Position numbers and translations under genes: made by a program
The notes under the pieces: generated by a model
The model's database searches: none
Seen by the model: only the letters and a program-made list of their open reading frames with translations
What the model was told of the DNA's origin: nothing
NCBI GenBank assembly: GCA_026417735.1
Contig: JAOACR010000023.1
Span: 163,438-227,437, forward strand
Direction: 5' to 3'
DNA: 64,000 bases
DNA from: Kiritimatiellia bacterium
GTDB taxonomy: Bacteria; Verrucomicrobiota; Kiritimatiellia; PWTM01
Shown: in pieces, positions 34,374 to 43,145 of the stretch
Layout of the letters: each line of letters opens with the position of its first letter
Numbering within the stretch: the stretch's first letter is position 1

Positions 34374-35957
34374 TCACGCGCCGGCGGTCTTCAGAGCCTC
34401 CTGTTCGAATGCCACGTAGGCGGACTCCATCGCGTCGTAGGCCGCGATTGCTTCTGGCTTCGGGTCCACGCGTGAGCCGGCCACCGGCTCGGCGAAGCCG
34501 TGTACGATCTGCGTCCAGTCCGGTGAGCGGCCCGCGGCCATCTCTGCGGCGTGATACGCGCGCAGCGCAGCGCCGAGCGCTGCACTTGCGGTGGTTTCAA
34601 AGCGGTGCACTGGACAGGCGTGCACATCGGCCATGATCTGCAGGATCTCGGTGTTTGCGGAGGCACCACCGGTCGCATAGATGCAGGCCGGTCGAATTCC
34701 CATCCAGCGGGTGTGGATGCGCATCGCCATCATCTGCGCCTCGACAACCGCGCGACACATCGCTGGGTCGCCCGGCTGAATACCGCGCCGCCAGACGCCG
34801 GGCTTCAGCACGCGGGGTGTGATCTCCGGTTCGTACCAGGGCAGTACGAGTGCACGGCCGTCCAGCGCGGGCGGAGTTTCACGAATCGCGCGGGAAAAAC
34901 CGGCCCAGTCCAGGCCGAGCTCGTCGCGTACTCGCTCACGGGCGAGGGAACCGTTTTTGAAGCAGACCAACGTCATGTAGCCGCCGGTGGGGGAGCCGAA
35001 CACGTGGCCTTCGCCACGTTCGGAAACCCGACAATGGTCCATCGCGCCGAAGTACGTGTCGCTGGTGCCGAGGCTGATCGCCACCATGCCGGCGCGGACC
35101 AGCCCCAGGCCGACAAGGCTGCAGGGATTGTCGCCTGAGCCGACCACGATCTGGGCGGAGGGCGAAAAGCCATAGCGGCGGACAAAATACGGCGAGACCG
35201 GCCCCACCACCGTGTGAGACGGCACGATGGGAGGCAAGCGACGTGCGAGGTCCGGCGCGGTTGCCTCGAGCGCCGCGGGGTCCCACCGCTTGGTGGCGAT
35301 GTCCATGAGATTCATCCCTGCACCGTCGCCCGGATCGATCGGCGCAATCCGGCCGGCGAGAATCGAAGGAATGAACGACGAAACCAGCGCAATGTGAGCG
35401 GTCCGAGCATAACCGGCGGGATCGGTTTTCCAGAACTTGCGGATCTGCGGGCCGGTGAACCGTTCGAACGCGGCGGAGCCGGTCCGCCGCGCGACCGCGG
35501 CCGCACCACCGAGGGCGGCGGTGATCTCGTCGCACTCGACGGAGGTCGAGGAGTCCATCCAGATCGGCGAGGTGGCGCGCGCGAGCACCGGCCGGAGGGA
35601 TGCTGCCAGTCCCTTTGCCGGATCGAGCTCTGCGAGCGCCGCGGGTGCGCCGGCGGTGAGGTACACCGATCCGTGCTGCTGACCTGAGACAGCGACCGCC
35701 GCAACGTTCGAAAGCGCCAGCCCTTCCGAGACCAGTCGCTCGAACATTCGGTCGAGCGCGGCCGCCCACATCAGCGGCGGAGCGTGGACGACCGTTGGGT
35801 CCGCCGCGCGCAACACACCATTGCGGGTGCCGTACTCGGGAAGCTCCGTATCAAAATTTAGCGACCGTTCCGCAACGATTGCTCGAGCGTCCGGATCGAT
35901 CAGAATCGCGGTCAGGCTCTGGGTGCTGGAATCCAATCCGAGAAACCATCGTGACAT
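34374..35957 (-). CDS. xylB: Xylulokinase-like FGGY carbohydrate kinase
   Basis: FGGY kinases phosphorylate sugars or polyols with ATP; the best match is xylulokinase, which makes xylulose 5-phosphate. The 527-residue protein has the N-terminal ATPase motif FLGLDSSTQSLTAILID, the substrate-loop VAVSGQQHGSVYL and PIWMDSSTSVECDEI, and the C-terminal VVGSGDNPCSLVGLG and IYATGGASANTEILQIMADV. The ATG at 35957 follows GGAG at 7 nt. The protein is slightly longer than E. coli XylB (484). xylA is not nearby. It is divergently oriented to the epimerase gene and shares its intergenic region. Confidence 0.88.
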   Translation of the reverse strand: MSRWFLGLDSSTQSLTAILIDPDARAIVAERSLNFDTELPEYGTRNGVLRAADPTVVHAPPLMWAAALDRMFERLVSEGLALSNVAAVAVSGQQHGSVYLTAGAPAALAELDPAKGLAASLRPVLARATSPIWMDSSTSVECDEITAALGGAAAVARRTGSAAFERFTGPQIRKFWKTDPAGYARTAHIALVSSFIPSILAGRIAPIDPGDGAGMNLMDIATKRWDPAALEATAPDLARRLPPIVPSHTVVGPVSPYFVRRYGFSPSAQIVVGSGDNPCSLVGLGLVRAGMVAISLGTSDTYFGAMDHCRVSERGEGHVFGSPTGGYMTLVCFKNGSLARERVRDELGLDWAGFSRAIRETPPALDGRALVLPWYEPEITPRVLKPGVWRRGIQPGDPAMCRAVVEAQMMAMRIHTRWMGIRPACIYATGGASANTEILQIMADVHACPVHRFETTASAALGAALRAYHAAEMAAGRSPDWTQIVHGFAEPVAGSRVDPKPEAIAAYDAMESAYVAFEQEALKTAGA

Positions 35958-35973
35958 CGCGCGTCTCCACCGG

Positions 35974-36002
35974 TTCCGATTTTTCCTGGGCTGTGCTAGC
36001 AT
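35974..36002 (+). promoter_or_regulatory. Candidate promoter of the epimerase-MFS unit
   Basis: TTCCGA (35974-35979) and TAGCAT (35997-36002) are separated by 17 bp, 53 bp upstream of the epimerase ATG, in the gap divergent from xylB. Confidence 0.3.
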
Positions 36003-36054
36003 CCCCGCCCGCTCCGGTCAACCAGCGCAAGGCCGGACGGCGGAGAGACTTTGC

Positions 36055-37026
36055 ATGAAGACAGTTGTCGTGTGCGGCGCGGGCGGATTCATCGGTCACC
36101 ACCTCGTGCGCCGGCTGAAAGCCGAAGGCGCGTGGGTGCGCGGCGTGGACATCAAACGGCCGGAGTTTTCGAAGACCGCCGCGGACGAGTTCCGGCTGCT
36201 CGATCTCCGTGAGCCGAAAAACTGTGTGAAAGCGGTTACGCTCGCCAACGGCCAGGTCGTGGACGAGGTCTATCAGCTGGCGGCCGACATGGGCGGGATG
36301 GGGTTCATCCACTCCGCCGAGTGTGAAATCATGCACAACAGCATGCTGATCAACGTGCACATGACTCATGCTGCCGCGACGCTTGGCGTGAAGCGGTACT
36401 TCTTCTCCTCGTCCGCGTGCGTATATCGGAACATGCAGATTGGAGAGCCAGAGATGGACGAATCCGGCGCCTATCCCGCGATGCCGGACAACGAGTACGG
36501 CTGGGAAAAGCTCTATTCCGAGCGCATGGCGATGGCCTATGGCCGAAAGTACGGAATGACTGTACGCATTGCGCGTTTTCAGAACTGCTACGGTCCGGAA
36601 GGAACATGGCGAGGGGGGCGGGAAAAAGCGCCGGCCGCGATCTGCCGCAAGGTCGCCTGCGCACCGGATGGCGGCGAGATCGAGATCTGGGGCGATGGCA
36701 CCGCGGTCCGATCCTACACATATATTGATGACATGATTGACGGCATCGTTCGGCTGATGCAGTCCGATCTCGAGGGGCCGGTGAACATCGGCTGCCCGCA
36801 ATATGTGAGTGTCCGCGAGCTTGTCCAGACGGTGGCGGAGGTGGCGGGGAAACGAGTGCGCATCCGTTCGGTACCGGGGCCGGTGGGCGTGATGTCGCGC
36901 AACTTCAGCAACGCCAGAATTGAGTCGATTGGCTGGCGCTCGCGGTTCGACCTGCGCAGCGGCATCGAGCGCACTTACCCGTGGATCCTCGACCAGTGCC
37001 GCAAGGCCGGTCTGGTACGGGATTGA
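36055..37026 (+). CDS. NAD-dependent epimerase, GDP-mannose 3,5-epimerase-like
   Basis: This 323-residue extended short-chain dehydrogenase has the NAD motif VVVCGAGGFIGHHLVRRLKA and the active-site YxxxK in NEYGWEKLYSERM. The segments VYQLAADMGGMGFIHSAECE and RYFFSSSACVYRNMQ closely resemble plant GDP-mannose 3',5'-epimerase, which makes GDP-L-galactose. RFQNCYGPEGTWRGGREKAP and the late SRNFSNARIESIGWRSRF also fit that family. The ATG at 36055 is preceded by CGGAGAG. It is cytoplasmic. The stop overlaps the MFS gene start as TGATG. Use in L-galactose-containing glycan synthesis is inference; related nucleotide-sugar epimerases cannot be excluded. Confidence 0.87.
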   Translation: MKTVVVCGAGGFIGHHLVRRLKAEGAWVRGVDIKRPEFSKTAADEFRLLDLREPKNCVKAVTLANGQVVDEVYQLAADMGGMGFIHSAECEIMHNSMLINVHMTHAAATLGVKRYFFSSSACVYRNMQIGEPEMDESGAYPAMPDNEYGWEKLYSERMAMAYGRKYGMTVRIARFQNCYGPEGTWRGGREKAPAAICRKVACAPDGGEIEIWGDGTAVRSYTYIDDMIDGIVRLMQSDLEGPVNIGCPQYVSVRELVQTVAEVAGKRVRIRSVPGPVGVMSRNFSNARIESIGWRSRFDLRSGIERTYPWILDQCRKAGLVRD

Positions 37027-38198
37027 TGCCGGCAAGCGTGCGCCGCTGGGGTGTGCTGACCGCAGCGGTCGCGATGCAGCTGTGCCTCGGCGCAACCTAC
37101 TCGTGGGCGGTGTTTGTGGCGCCGCTGCGGCGCGCCGGCGCTCTGTCCCAGGCTGCGGCACAATTGCCGTTCACCGTTTTTTACTATGTGTTTCCGCTGA
37201 CGATGACCGTGCTGGCGTCCGTGGGGAGCCGGCCCGCACCCCATCGCTCCGCCATGCTCGGGGGGGTCTTGTTCGGCGCGGCGTGGGTGCTGGCAGGCAG
37301 CGGACCAGTGTCCGCCGGCTGGCTGGCGGCCACGATCGGAGTGGCAGGGGGTACCGGGGTTGGCCTGGCGTACCTGGTGCCGGTCTCCACCGCGATGGCG
37401 TGGTTCCCCCGCCATCGGGCACTGGTAACCGGCGTTACGGTCGCCGGTTTCGGCGGCGGTGCCGCGTTGCTCGGCCGACTCGCTGACCTTGTGATGAGCG
37501 CACTGGCCTGGTCCCCCCAGCAAACCCTGCGGGTCTTCGGCTTTGTGTTCCTCGCAATTGTACCGGTCGCCGCGTGCGCAATGCGGACGCCCGCGGACGG
37601 TGCAGACTCTCCACCCGGTGAGCGCGCGGAGCTGCGCGAGGTTCTCAGCTCGAGCGCATTTCGCCTGCTGGCGCTCACGTTCACAGCCGGACTCTCGGCC
37701 GGCCTTGCGGTAAACGGCAACCTCCGACAACTGGGCGGCTCAGCGGCCAACGAGGTGTCTCTCGTTCCGCTCTTCGCGCTCGGCAATGCGGCGGGACGAA
37801 TCGGTTGGGGGGCGCTGGCCGATCGTACCGCTCCAGGTCCACTCTTGGCGGCCAACCTCGCCGCATGGTCCCTGCTGCTGCTGTGCGGCGTCTTGTGGAC
37901 CGCCTCCGCGGGCAGCCTCCGGTTGTTTGCCGCACTGGCAGGGCTGCTCTACGGGGGCGTACTTGTGACGCATCCGGCCGCCGTCACCTTCCGTTGGGGA
38001 CGGCGGGAGTTCATGCGCATTTATGGCTGGCTCGCCGCCGCCCACGTCATCGCCGCCTGGGCCCCCAGTGCCGCCGGTTGGGTCTATGACCGCACCGGCA
38101 CCTTTCAGCTTTTCTTCGCTGGGTTAGCAGTGTTGACGGCTTTGACGTCTCTCGTCGCCTGGTACGGGCGGCACGCCCTTGCCGCTCCGCGGGATTGA
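37026..38198 (+). CDS. MFS transporter (OFA-like)
   Basis: This 390-residue major-facilitator protein has about 12 predicted helices. The N-terminal pattern LTAAVAMQLCLGATYSWAVF is typical of the oxalate/formate-antiporter-like branch. The first half has GGTGVGLAYLVPVSTAMAWF and FPRHRALVTGVTVAGFGGGA, and the second half begins at FRLLALTFTAGLSAGLAVNG. The conserved motif between helices 8 and 9 is GNAAGRIGWGALADR. It acts in the inner membrane; the substrate is unknown. Its ATG overlaps the epimerase stop by one base, so both are made from one message, perhaps linking uptake of a small organic acid to sugar metabolism. Confidence 0.85.
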   Translation: MPASVRRWGVLTAAVAMQLCLGATYSWAVFVAPLRRAGALSQAAAQLPFTVFYYVFPLTMTVLASVGSRPAPHRSAMLGGVLFGAAWVLAGSGPVSAGWLAATIGVAGGTGVGLAYLVPVSTAMAWFPRHRALVTGVTVAGFGGGAALLGRLADLVMSALAWSPQQTLRVFGFVFLAIVPVAACAMRTPADGADSPPGERAELREVLSSSAFRLLALTFTAGLSAGLAVNGNLRQLGGSAANEVSLVPLFALGNAAGRIGWGALADRTAPGPLLAANLAAWSLLLLCGVLWTASAGSLRLFAALAGLLYGGVLVTHPAAVTFRWGRREFMRIYGWLAAAHVIAAWAPSAAGWVYDRTGTFQLFFAGLAVLTALTSLVAWYGRHALAAPRD

Positions 38199-38408
38199 CT
38201 CTCGAGAGGCGCCTCCTGCCCTTGGCGCTGGCCGGTCGCCGGCCAGCAGTTCCGTGCGTTCCACCAGCTACCCCCCGAGTATGCTTTGCAGCTCCGGCCA
38301 GGGAGCAACCGCACAGGCAACCGCCGCAAGAAACAGCAATGACCCCCCCCACCCTTCGCGAACTGCACGAGACGGCTGACAGGGTCGCCTCCGGCAATAT
38401 GCCGAAAT

Positions 38409-38873
38409 TTACTTCACGTGATCCGGGATTTTGTACAGATCGCGAAACTCGTTCTGCCGCTTCAAGGCAGTGATCGCGGACTCAATAACCGCCTTTAGTT
38501 CAATGAGGACAGCCTCGGTCATTTTGTCCGCTTTAATTGCCTCCAACAGCGCCTCGGCAAAGGGGCGACGGCTGATGGTGAGCAGATTCACGGCCAATCG
38601 CATCGTGTCAATCGGTGTCTTTTTAACGGGCGCGGTTTCCGTCCTCGACGCCGACGGCGTCACGGGTTTCGACTTGATTCCCTCTTTTTGCTTCTTACGT
38701 AGGTAGGCCAGAGCTTCGTCGCGCTGGGGACTGGGGGGGTCTGACTCAATCGCACCAAACACCTGCTCACATGTGGCCTTGTCGCCCGCCAGCCAGGCCT
38801 CCACCCATGCTTCACACCGCGGCTTGTATGGGCCCAATGCCGCTGCTTTCGGACCAGGAATCTTGAATGTCAT
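38409..38873 (-). CDS. Hypothetical protein, lineage-specific
   Basis: This is a 154-residue cytoplasmic-type protein without a signal peptide. The N-terminus MTFKIPGPKAAALGPYKPRC leads to a helix with EAWVEAWLAGDKATCEQVFG. A charged Lys/Pro/Thr linker sits near 65-90 and a helical C-terminal half follows (DTMRLAVNLLTISRRPFAEA, MTEAVLIELKAVIESAITAL). I recognise no family. Its ATG overlaps the stop of the 64-residue frame upstream as ATGA, indicating a coupled pair. Base composition here is lower in G+C than the surroundings, which hints at acquired DNA. Confidence 0.6.
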   Translation of the reverse strand: MTFKIPGPKAAALGPYKPRCEAWVEAWLAGDKATCEQVFGAIESDPPSPQRDEALAYLRKKQKEGIKSKPVTPSASRTETAPVKKTPIDTMRLAVNLLTISRRPFAEALLEAIKADKMTEAVLIELKAVIESAITALKRQNEFRDLYKIPDHVK

Positions 38874-39064
38874 CTTCGGTTGTCGTTCTCCGGATGCGAT
38901 ACGACGCGTCGGATCTTCCAGACATGCCCGTTGGGCAGCGCACCGACGCTTAGCGCTGTACCTCCACAATACCACTCGACAGTGCTGGAGACAACCGCGC
39001 GTTCCGGCCTGCACGAGGCTACCGCCAGCACAACTGTTCTGCAGTCATCGGTTGGAGATGCCAT
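38870..39064 (-). CDS. Small hypothetical protein coupled to the downstream gene
   Basis: This 64-residue frame (MASPTDDCRTVVLAVASCRP at the start, then a segment with VEWYCGGTALSVGALPNGHV and WKIRRVVSHPENDNRR) ends in a 4-bp ATGA overlap with the next gene. That overlap is the main reason to accept it, because no good ribosome-binding site precedes the ATG. The composition is protein-like, with three Cys residues. No family or function was recognised. purB lies upstream and reads the same way. Confidence 0.4.
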   Translation of the reverse strand: MASPTDDCRTVVLAVASCRPERAVVSSTVEWYCGGTALSVGALPNGHVWKIRRVVSHPENDNRR

Positions 39065-39106
39065 GCAACGGGGGACTACAATGGGGGACGGAATTCCCGC
39101 CTCGGG

Positions 39107-40399
39107 CTACAGACCCAGCTTTCGGAATTTCCGGTTCACATCACGAAAATGCCGGCGCAAGTCGAACAATTCGTCGAGCTCGTCGGCTTGCAGATGCGCG
39201 CGGACCTCGGGTTTCGACGCAATCACCTCGCGGAACTCGCGACCGCTCTCCCACACCTCCATGGCGGCCTGTTGCACGACCCGGTAGGCGTCCTCTCGCG
39301 ACATTCCGCGCTCGGTCAGCCGCAGCATCACCGGCTGCGAGTGGATCAGCCCGTGCAACAGGTTCAGATTCGAGATCATGCGGTCCGGGAACACCCGCAT
39401 GTTTTCGACAAAATCTGCGAGCTTGGCGAGCATGTAATCGAGTGCGATGGTCGCGTCGGGCAGCAGCACGCGCTCTGCCGACGAGTGTGAAATGTCCCGC
39501 TCATGCCACAGCGCCACATTCTCATACGCGGCCAGCGCGTAGCCCCGAATGAGCCGTGCCATGCCGCACAATCGCTCTGCGAGAATGGGGTTCTTTTTGT
39601 GCGGCATCGCGGAGGAGCCTTTCTGACCGCGGCCAAAAAACTCTTCCACCTCGTGCACCTCGGTACGCTGCAGGTGCCGAAACTCCTGCGCCCATCGTTC
39701 CACCGACGTCGCAACCAGCGCCAGCTGGGCGACGTATTCGGCGTGCCGATCGCGCTGAACAATCTGCGTGGAAATGCGGTCCGGGCGGAGGCCTAGCTTG
39801 TGGCATACGTACGACTCGACCGCCGGATCGATGTGCGCGTGGGTGCCCACCGCACCGGAGAGCTTGCCGACTCGCACAATTTCCCGCGCGCGCTCAAGCC
39901 GCTCGACCGCTCGCCCGAACTCGTCATACATGAGTGCCATTTTGAGCCCGAAGGTGATTGGCTCGGCGTGAACACCGTGCGTGCGGCCGATCATCGGGGT
40001 GAACTTGTGGCGACGCGCCTGCCTTGCTGCCGCAGCGCGCACCGCCCGCGCTCCGCGGATCAGCAAGTCGGCGGCCTGCACCATCTGCACCGCAAGCGCG
40101 GTATCGAGAATGTCGCTGCTGGTCAGACCGCGATGAATATGCCGCGCAGCGGGGCCGACGTTTTCCGCGACGTTCGTGAGGAATGCGATGACATCGTGGT
40201 TAGTGGTTGCCTCGATTTTGGCGATGCGATGCACGTCAAATTTCGCACGCCGCCGGATGAGCGCGAGATCCCTCGCCGGGATTTCGCCCCTCTTGGCCAT
40301 CGCCTCGCATGCGAGAATCTCGATCCGCAGCCAGATGCGAAAGCGGTTTTCATCGGACCAGATTTCGGCCATTTCCGGCCGCGTGTATCGGGGGATCAC
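39107..40399 (-). CDS. purB: Adenylosuccinate lyase
   Basis: PurB splits fumarate from adenylosuccinate and from SAICAR in purine synthesis. The 430-residue protein has the fumarase/aspartase signature GSSAMPHKKNPILAERLCGM, the substrate-loop THGVHAEPITFGLKMAL, TSSDILDTALAVQM and HERDISHSSAERVLLPDATI. The start is a GTG at 40399 with a perfect AAGGAGG at 8 nt. It resembles the shorter PurB type of Bacillus and Thermotoga. It is cytoplasmic and reads toward the small hypothetical pair, and away from the charged secreted protein gene 54 bp upstream. Confidence 0.96.
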   Translation of the reverse strand: MIPRYTRPEMAEIWSDENRFRIWLRIEILACEAMAKRGEIPARDLALIRRRAKFDVHRIAKIEATTNHDVIAFLTNVAENVGPAARHIHRGLTSSDILDTALAVQMVQAADLLIRGARAVRAAAARQARRHKFTPMIGRTHGVHAEPITFGLKMALMYDEFGRAVERLERAREIVRVGKLSGAVGTHAHIDPAVESYVCHKLGLRPDRISTQIVQRDRHAEYVAQLALVATSVERWAQEFRHLQRTEVHEVEEFFGRGQKGSSAMPHKKNPILAERLCGMARLIRGYALAAYENVALWHERDISHSSAERVLLPDATIALDYMLAKLADFVENMRVFPDRMISNLNLLHGLIHSQPVMLRLTERGMSREDAYRVVQQAAMEVWESGREFREVIASKPEVRAHLQADELDELFDLRRHFRDVNRKFRKLGL

Positions 40400-40453
40400 T
40401 GCGGCACCTCCTTGCAGATTCCCGATTGACGCATCCGCGGCGGCCCGCCGGGT

Positions 40454-41698
40454 TCACGGTCGGCGCAGGCTCTCCGCGGGCCACACACGAGAGGGTAGCA
40501 CTGCGGGAGAGCTGTTCAAAAACGGTGTCCGCATCACTTCCAGCGGCGGCCCTGCGCGCGGCGGCGGAGCGGACACCGCAGGCTCCGGCGCTCCAACCGA
40601 ACCACCCGTCGGCCTCCCCGGTGACCATGCCGAAGAGCCCGGCGCCGTGGAAAGCCACGACGGCACCGATCGATCACGTCCTGACGTGCCGCTCATGAGC
40701 GACGCCGGCGGTGGCGCCTTGAGAGACGGCGCCACCGATGGTGCCAAGGATGACGGCAGGCCTGCGTAACCGGAACCCGCCGAGGAGGACCATTGAAACA
40801 GTTGCGGGGCCAATGGCGCGGGCTCTGGGCCAGGTGTGCTCCGTCGCACGCCGTGTTCGCCAGCACCCGGCGCATCGGTGGCCGGGGAAGCGTCGACGCC
40901 GGAGGCGGGGCGAGCCAGCGCGGACGTAACCTCCATGCGTTCGGAGTCCGGCTTCACAGGCGCGGTGCGTCCGGCCGCCGACGGCCGTTCGGCCACCGGC
41001 GCATCGGTCCGGGCGGCCAGCTCCCTCGCTCCCACGGCGGTCGCGGGTGCCGGAGATGTGCTGATCGTCGGCTTGGTGGCACGAAAGCCCCGTTCGTCGC
41101 CCGCGAAAATGGCCGTCGTGGTGTGGTCATTCCGGAGGCCTGCGAACAAGTCTCGCCCCATGATTTCAGCGATCTGCTCCGCTTCCTCCTCCGCCCGCTG
41201 CTCCTCCTCCGCCTTCTCACGTGCTTTTTTCTTCTCTTTCTCGAGCGCGGCCAGTCCTCGCGCCATCCAGTTGTCAGCGCTCTCCTCGTCTTCCTCTTCA
41301 TCCACGCCGCTGATGCGCTTCAATTCCCGGGCCAGACGTTCCTCCGGTGTCAATGCCCAGTCTTCCTCCTCCTTCGCAGCGCGTCGTACTCGATCAGTCC
41401 GTACCGGCGTGGGCGGTAGAGTTCTCACCCGGGAAATGTCCAGCACATCCGGACGTTCCGTTTTCAGCTCCGCGGAGGAGTCAACGCCGGGACTCTGCTC
41501 AACCGCCGGCAGTGATGGTGCTGTCTGCGTGTTGGAGTCCATTACCAGGGAGGCTTCGTACCGCCGGCGGATCCGCTTCTTGAAAATCAACTCATTCGTT
41601 GAAGCGTTTCCGTTCGGTGCGGCTGGTTCGCCGGCCGGTGTGGCGGCCACCACTGCAAGGCCGACGACGGACGCCAAAATGGAACATCTGCGACGCAT
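40454..41698 (-). CDS. Secreted charged low-complexity protein, unknown function
   Basis: This is a 414-residue protein. The ATG at 41698 opens a signal peptide ([20 protein letters not shown]) with cleavage near GEPA; the longer upstream frame would run into mnmE on the other strand and is rejected. The middle contains an acidic stretch ([15 protein letters not shown]) and a long Lys/Glu/Ala coiled coil ([20 protein letters not shown]). The remainder is rich in Pro, Ala, Ser and Gly and appears disordered. I found no enzyme motifs. It may be an envelope-spanning or scaffold protein. It is upstream of purB with a 54-bp gap and divergent from mnmE. Confidence 0.6.
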   Translation of the reverse strand: MRRRCSILASVVGLAVVAATPAGEPAAPNGNASTNELIFKKRIRRRYEASLVMDSNTQTAPSLPAVEQSPGVDSSAELKTERPDVLDISRVRTLPPTPVRTDRVRRAAKEEEDWALTPEERLARELKRISGVDEEEDEESADNWMARGLAALEKEKKKAREKAEEEQRAEEEAEQIAEIMGRDLFAGLRNDHTTTAIFAGDERGFRATKPTISTSPAPATAVGARELAARTDAPVAERPSAAGRTAPVKPDSERMEVTSALARPASGVDASPATDAPGAGEHGVRRSTPGPEPAPLAPQLFQWSSSAGSGYAGLPSSLAPSVAPSLKAPPPASLMSGTSGRDRSVPSWLSTAPGSSAWSPGRPTGGSVGAPEPAVSAPPPRAGPPLEVMRTPFLNSSPAVLPSRVWPAESLRRP

Positions 41699-41765
41699 TG
41701 TCCGACACGTCAGCTTATCACGCCCCACCCTTGATTCCAAGCCGAATTGTGATAACAGGGCGAAC

Positions 41766-43145
41766 ATGATGCGGGCGTGCGCTGATACGATCGCAGCGAT
41801 TGCCACCGCCCCTGGCGCTGCTGGCATCGCGATTGTCCGCGTTTCCGGCCCCGCCGCGCTGTCGGTGGCGGACCGCATGTTCCGTTGCCGCGGGGCACCA
41901 CCGTCACAGCGTCCAACGCATACGATTGTCCACGGTCGGGTGTGCGGCCCTGCAGACGAGACGTTGGATGAAGCTCTTCTTCTCGTCATGCGCGCGCCAC
42001 ATTCCTACACGGGCGAAGATGTCGTGGAGTTTCAGTGCCACGGGGGGAGTGTCCCCGCCGCACGTATTTTGCGTCGGGCCATTGAGGTCGGCTGCCGAGT
42101 CGCGGAACCGGGTGAATTTACAAAGAGGGCGTTTCTCAACGGCCGGCTCGATCTCACACAGGCGGAGGGAGTGCTGCGTCTCATCGAAGCCTCGACCGAA
42201 CGCGCGGCGGATGTTGCGCTCCGTCTCCTCCAAGGTTCTCTTGGGCGTGAAATCAACCGGATCTACGAGGCCGTCGTCTCGGCCGCCGCTAGTCTAGATG
42301 CAAGTCTCGACTTCCCAGAAGAGGATATCCCAGAGAATGTTGCAGAATCTGCACAGGATACCATCCGAGATGCGCTTGGTTCATGCGCTCGGCTTATTTC
42401 TTCGTGGCGATACGGTAAAGCCCTGGGCGAAGGCTTCCGTGTGGTGATCGCCGGCCGTCCGAATGCAGGGAAGTCCACTCTATTCAACATGCTCGCCGAG
42501 CAAAATCGCGCCATCGTCTCCCATCTTCCTGGTACAACGAGAGATACGATCGAACACTGGACACAAATACGCGGTTTTCCCGTTTGTCTCGTGGATACAG
42601 CGGGCTTCACCGAGACAGCTTGCCCCGTGGAAAGTGAAGGTGTTCTTCGGGCGAAACTCGAGGCAGACAGGGCAGACCTTATACTTTTCTGCTTGCCCTG
42701 CAACGACTTAGAAGATAATTCTGCCAGAGATGTCCTGAATTCTTTGCCCGCGGAGAAGATCGCCGTGGTGCTAACAAAGTCTGATCTTTGCGCTCCTGGT
42801 CAAATCGATTCCATAAAGTTTCCATGTGCTCAGACATCTATCTGCGATCCGAAGGGCTCCGCAGATCGGGTTCGTGACCTGATTTCAAGCCGCATTCTGG
42901 ATATGCAACGTAGCGTAGAATCATGCGATGCCGTGGTCTCCGAGCGTCACCGCTGCTGCCTAGAGGATGCAAGAGCGGCGCTAGGTCAAGCACTTTCCCT
43001 GCTGGAGTCTGGCAGGCCAGATGCGGTTGTTCTCGCGTCCGAGCTCATGAAGCAGGCCGCCGAGTCTGTCGCCAGAATCAACGGCCGGATCTATGACAGC
43101 GACCTTCTGGACGAAATCTTCAGCCGGTTCTGCATAGGCAAATGA
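41766..43145 (+). CDS. mnmE: tRNA modification GTPase MnmE
   Basis: MnmE with MnmG installs carboxymethylaminomethyl groups on wobble uridine 34 of certain tRNAs. The 459-residue protein has the folate-binding N-domain ([40 protein letters not shown]), the G domain with Walker [15 protein letters not shown] and DTAGFTET, and the C-terminal catalytic FCIGK (C-x-GK). Two adjacent ATGs (41766, 41769) can serve as start. It overlaps mnmG by 4 bp (ATGA). The first third is GC-rich like the genome, while from about 42.25 kb the composition falls to near 50% by eye, so there is a composition break within one gene. Confidence 0.97.
   Translation: MMRACADTIAAIATAPGAAGIAIVRVSGPAALSVADRMFRCRGAPPSQRPTHTIVHGRVCGPADETLDEALLLVMRAPHSYTGEDVVEFQCHGGSVPAARILRRAIEVGCRVAEPGEFTKRAFLNGRLDLTQAEGVLRLIEASTERAADVALRLLQGSLGREINRIYEAVVSAAASLDASLDFPEEDIPENVAESAQDTIRDALGSCARLISSWRYGKALGEGFRVVIAGRPNAGKSTLFNMLAEQNRAIVSHLPGTTRDTIEHWTQIRGFPVCLVDTAGFTETACPVESEGVLRAKLEADRADLILFCLPCNDLEDNSARDVLNSLPAEKIAVVLTKSDLCAPGQIDSIKFPCAQTSICDPKGSADRVRDLISSRILDMQRSVESCDAVVSERHRCCLEDARAALGQALSLLESGRPDAVVLASELMKQAAESVARINGRIYDSDLLDEIFSRFCIGK

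Noticed and set aside
34005..34377. Minus-strand frame with GAPHVHVIREGRAFEH, faintly like DUF4160
   Set aside because: Only a short segment resembles the family; the rest is Arg/Ser/Pro-rich with no ribosome-binding site. At most a remnant.
40836..41765. N-terminal extension of mnmE
   Set aside because: It lies opposite the charged secreted protein gene and is Ser/Ala-rich; MnmE family starts match the ATG at 41766.
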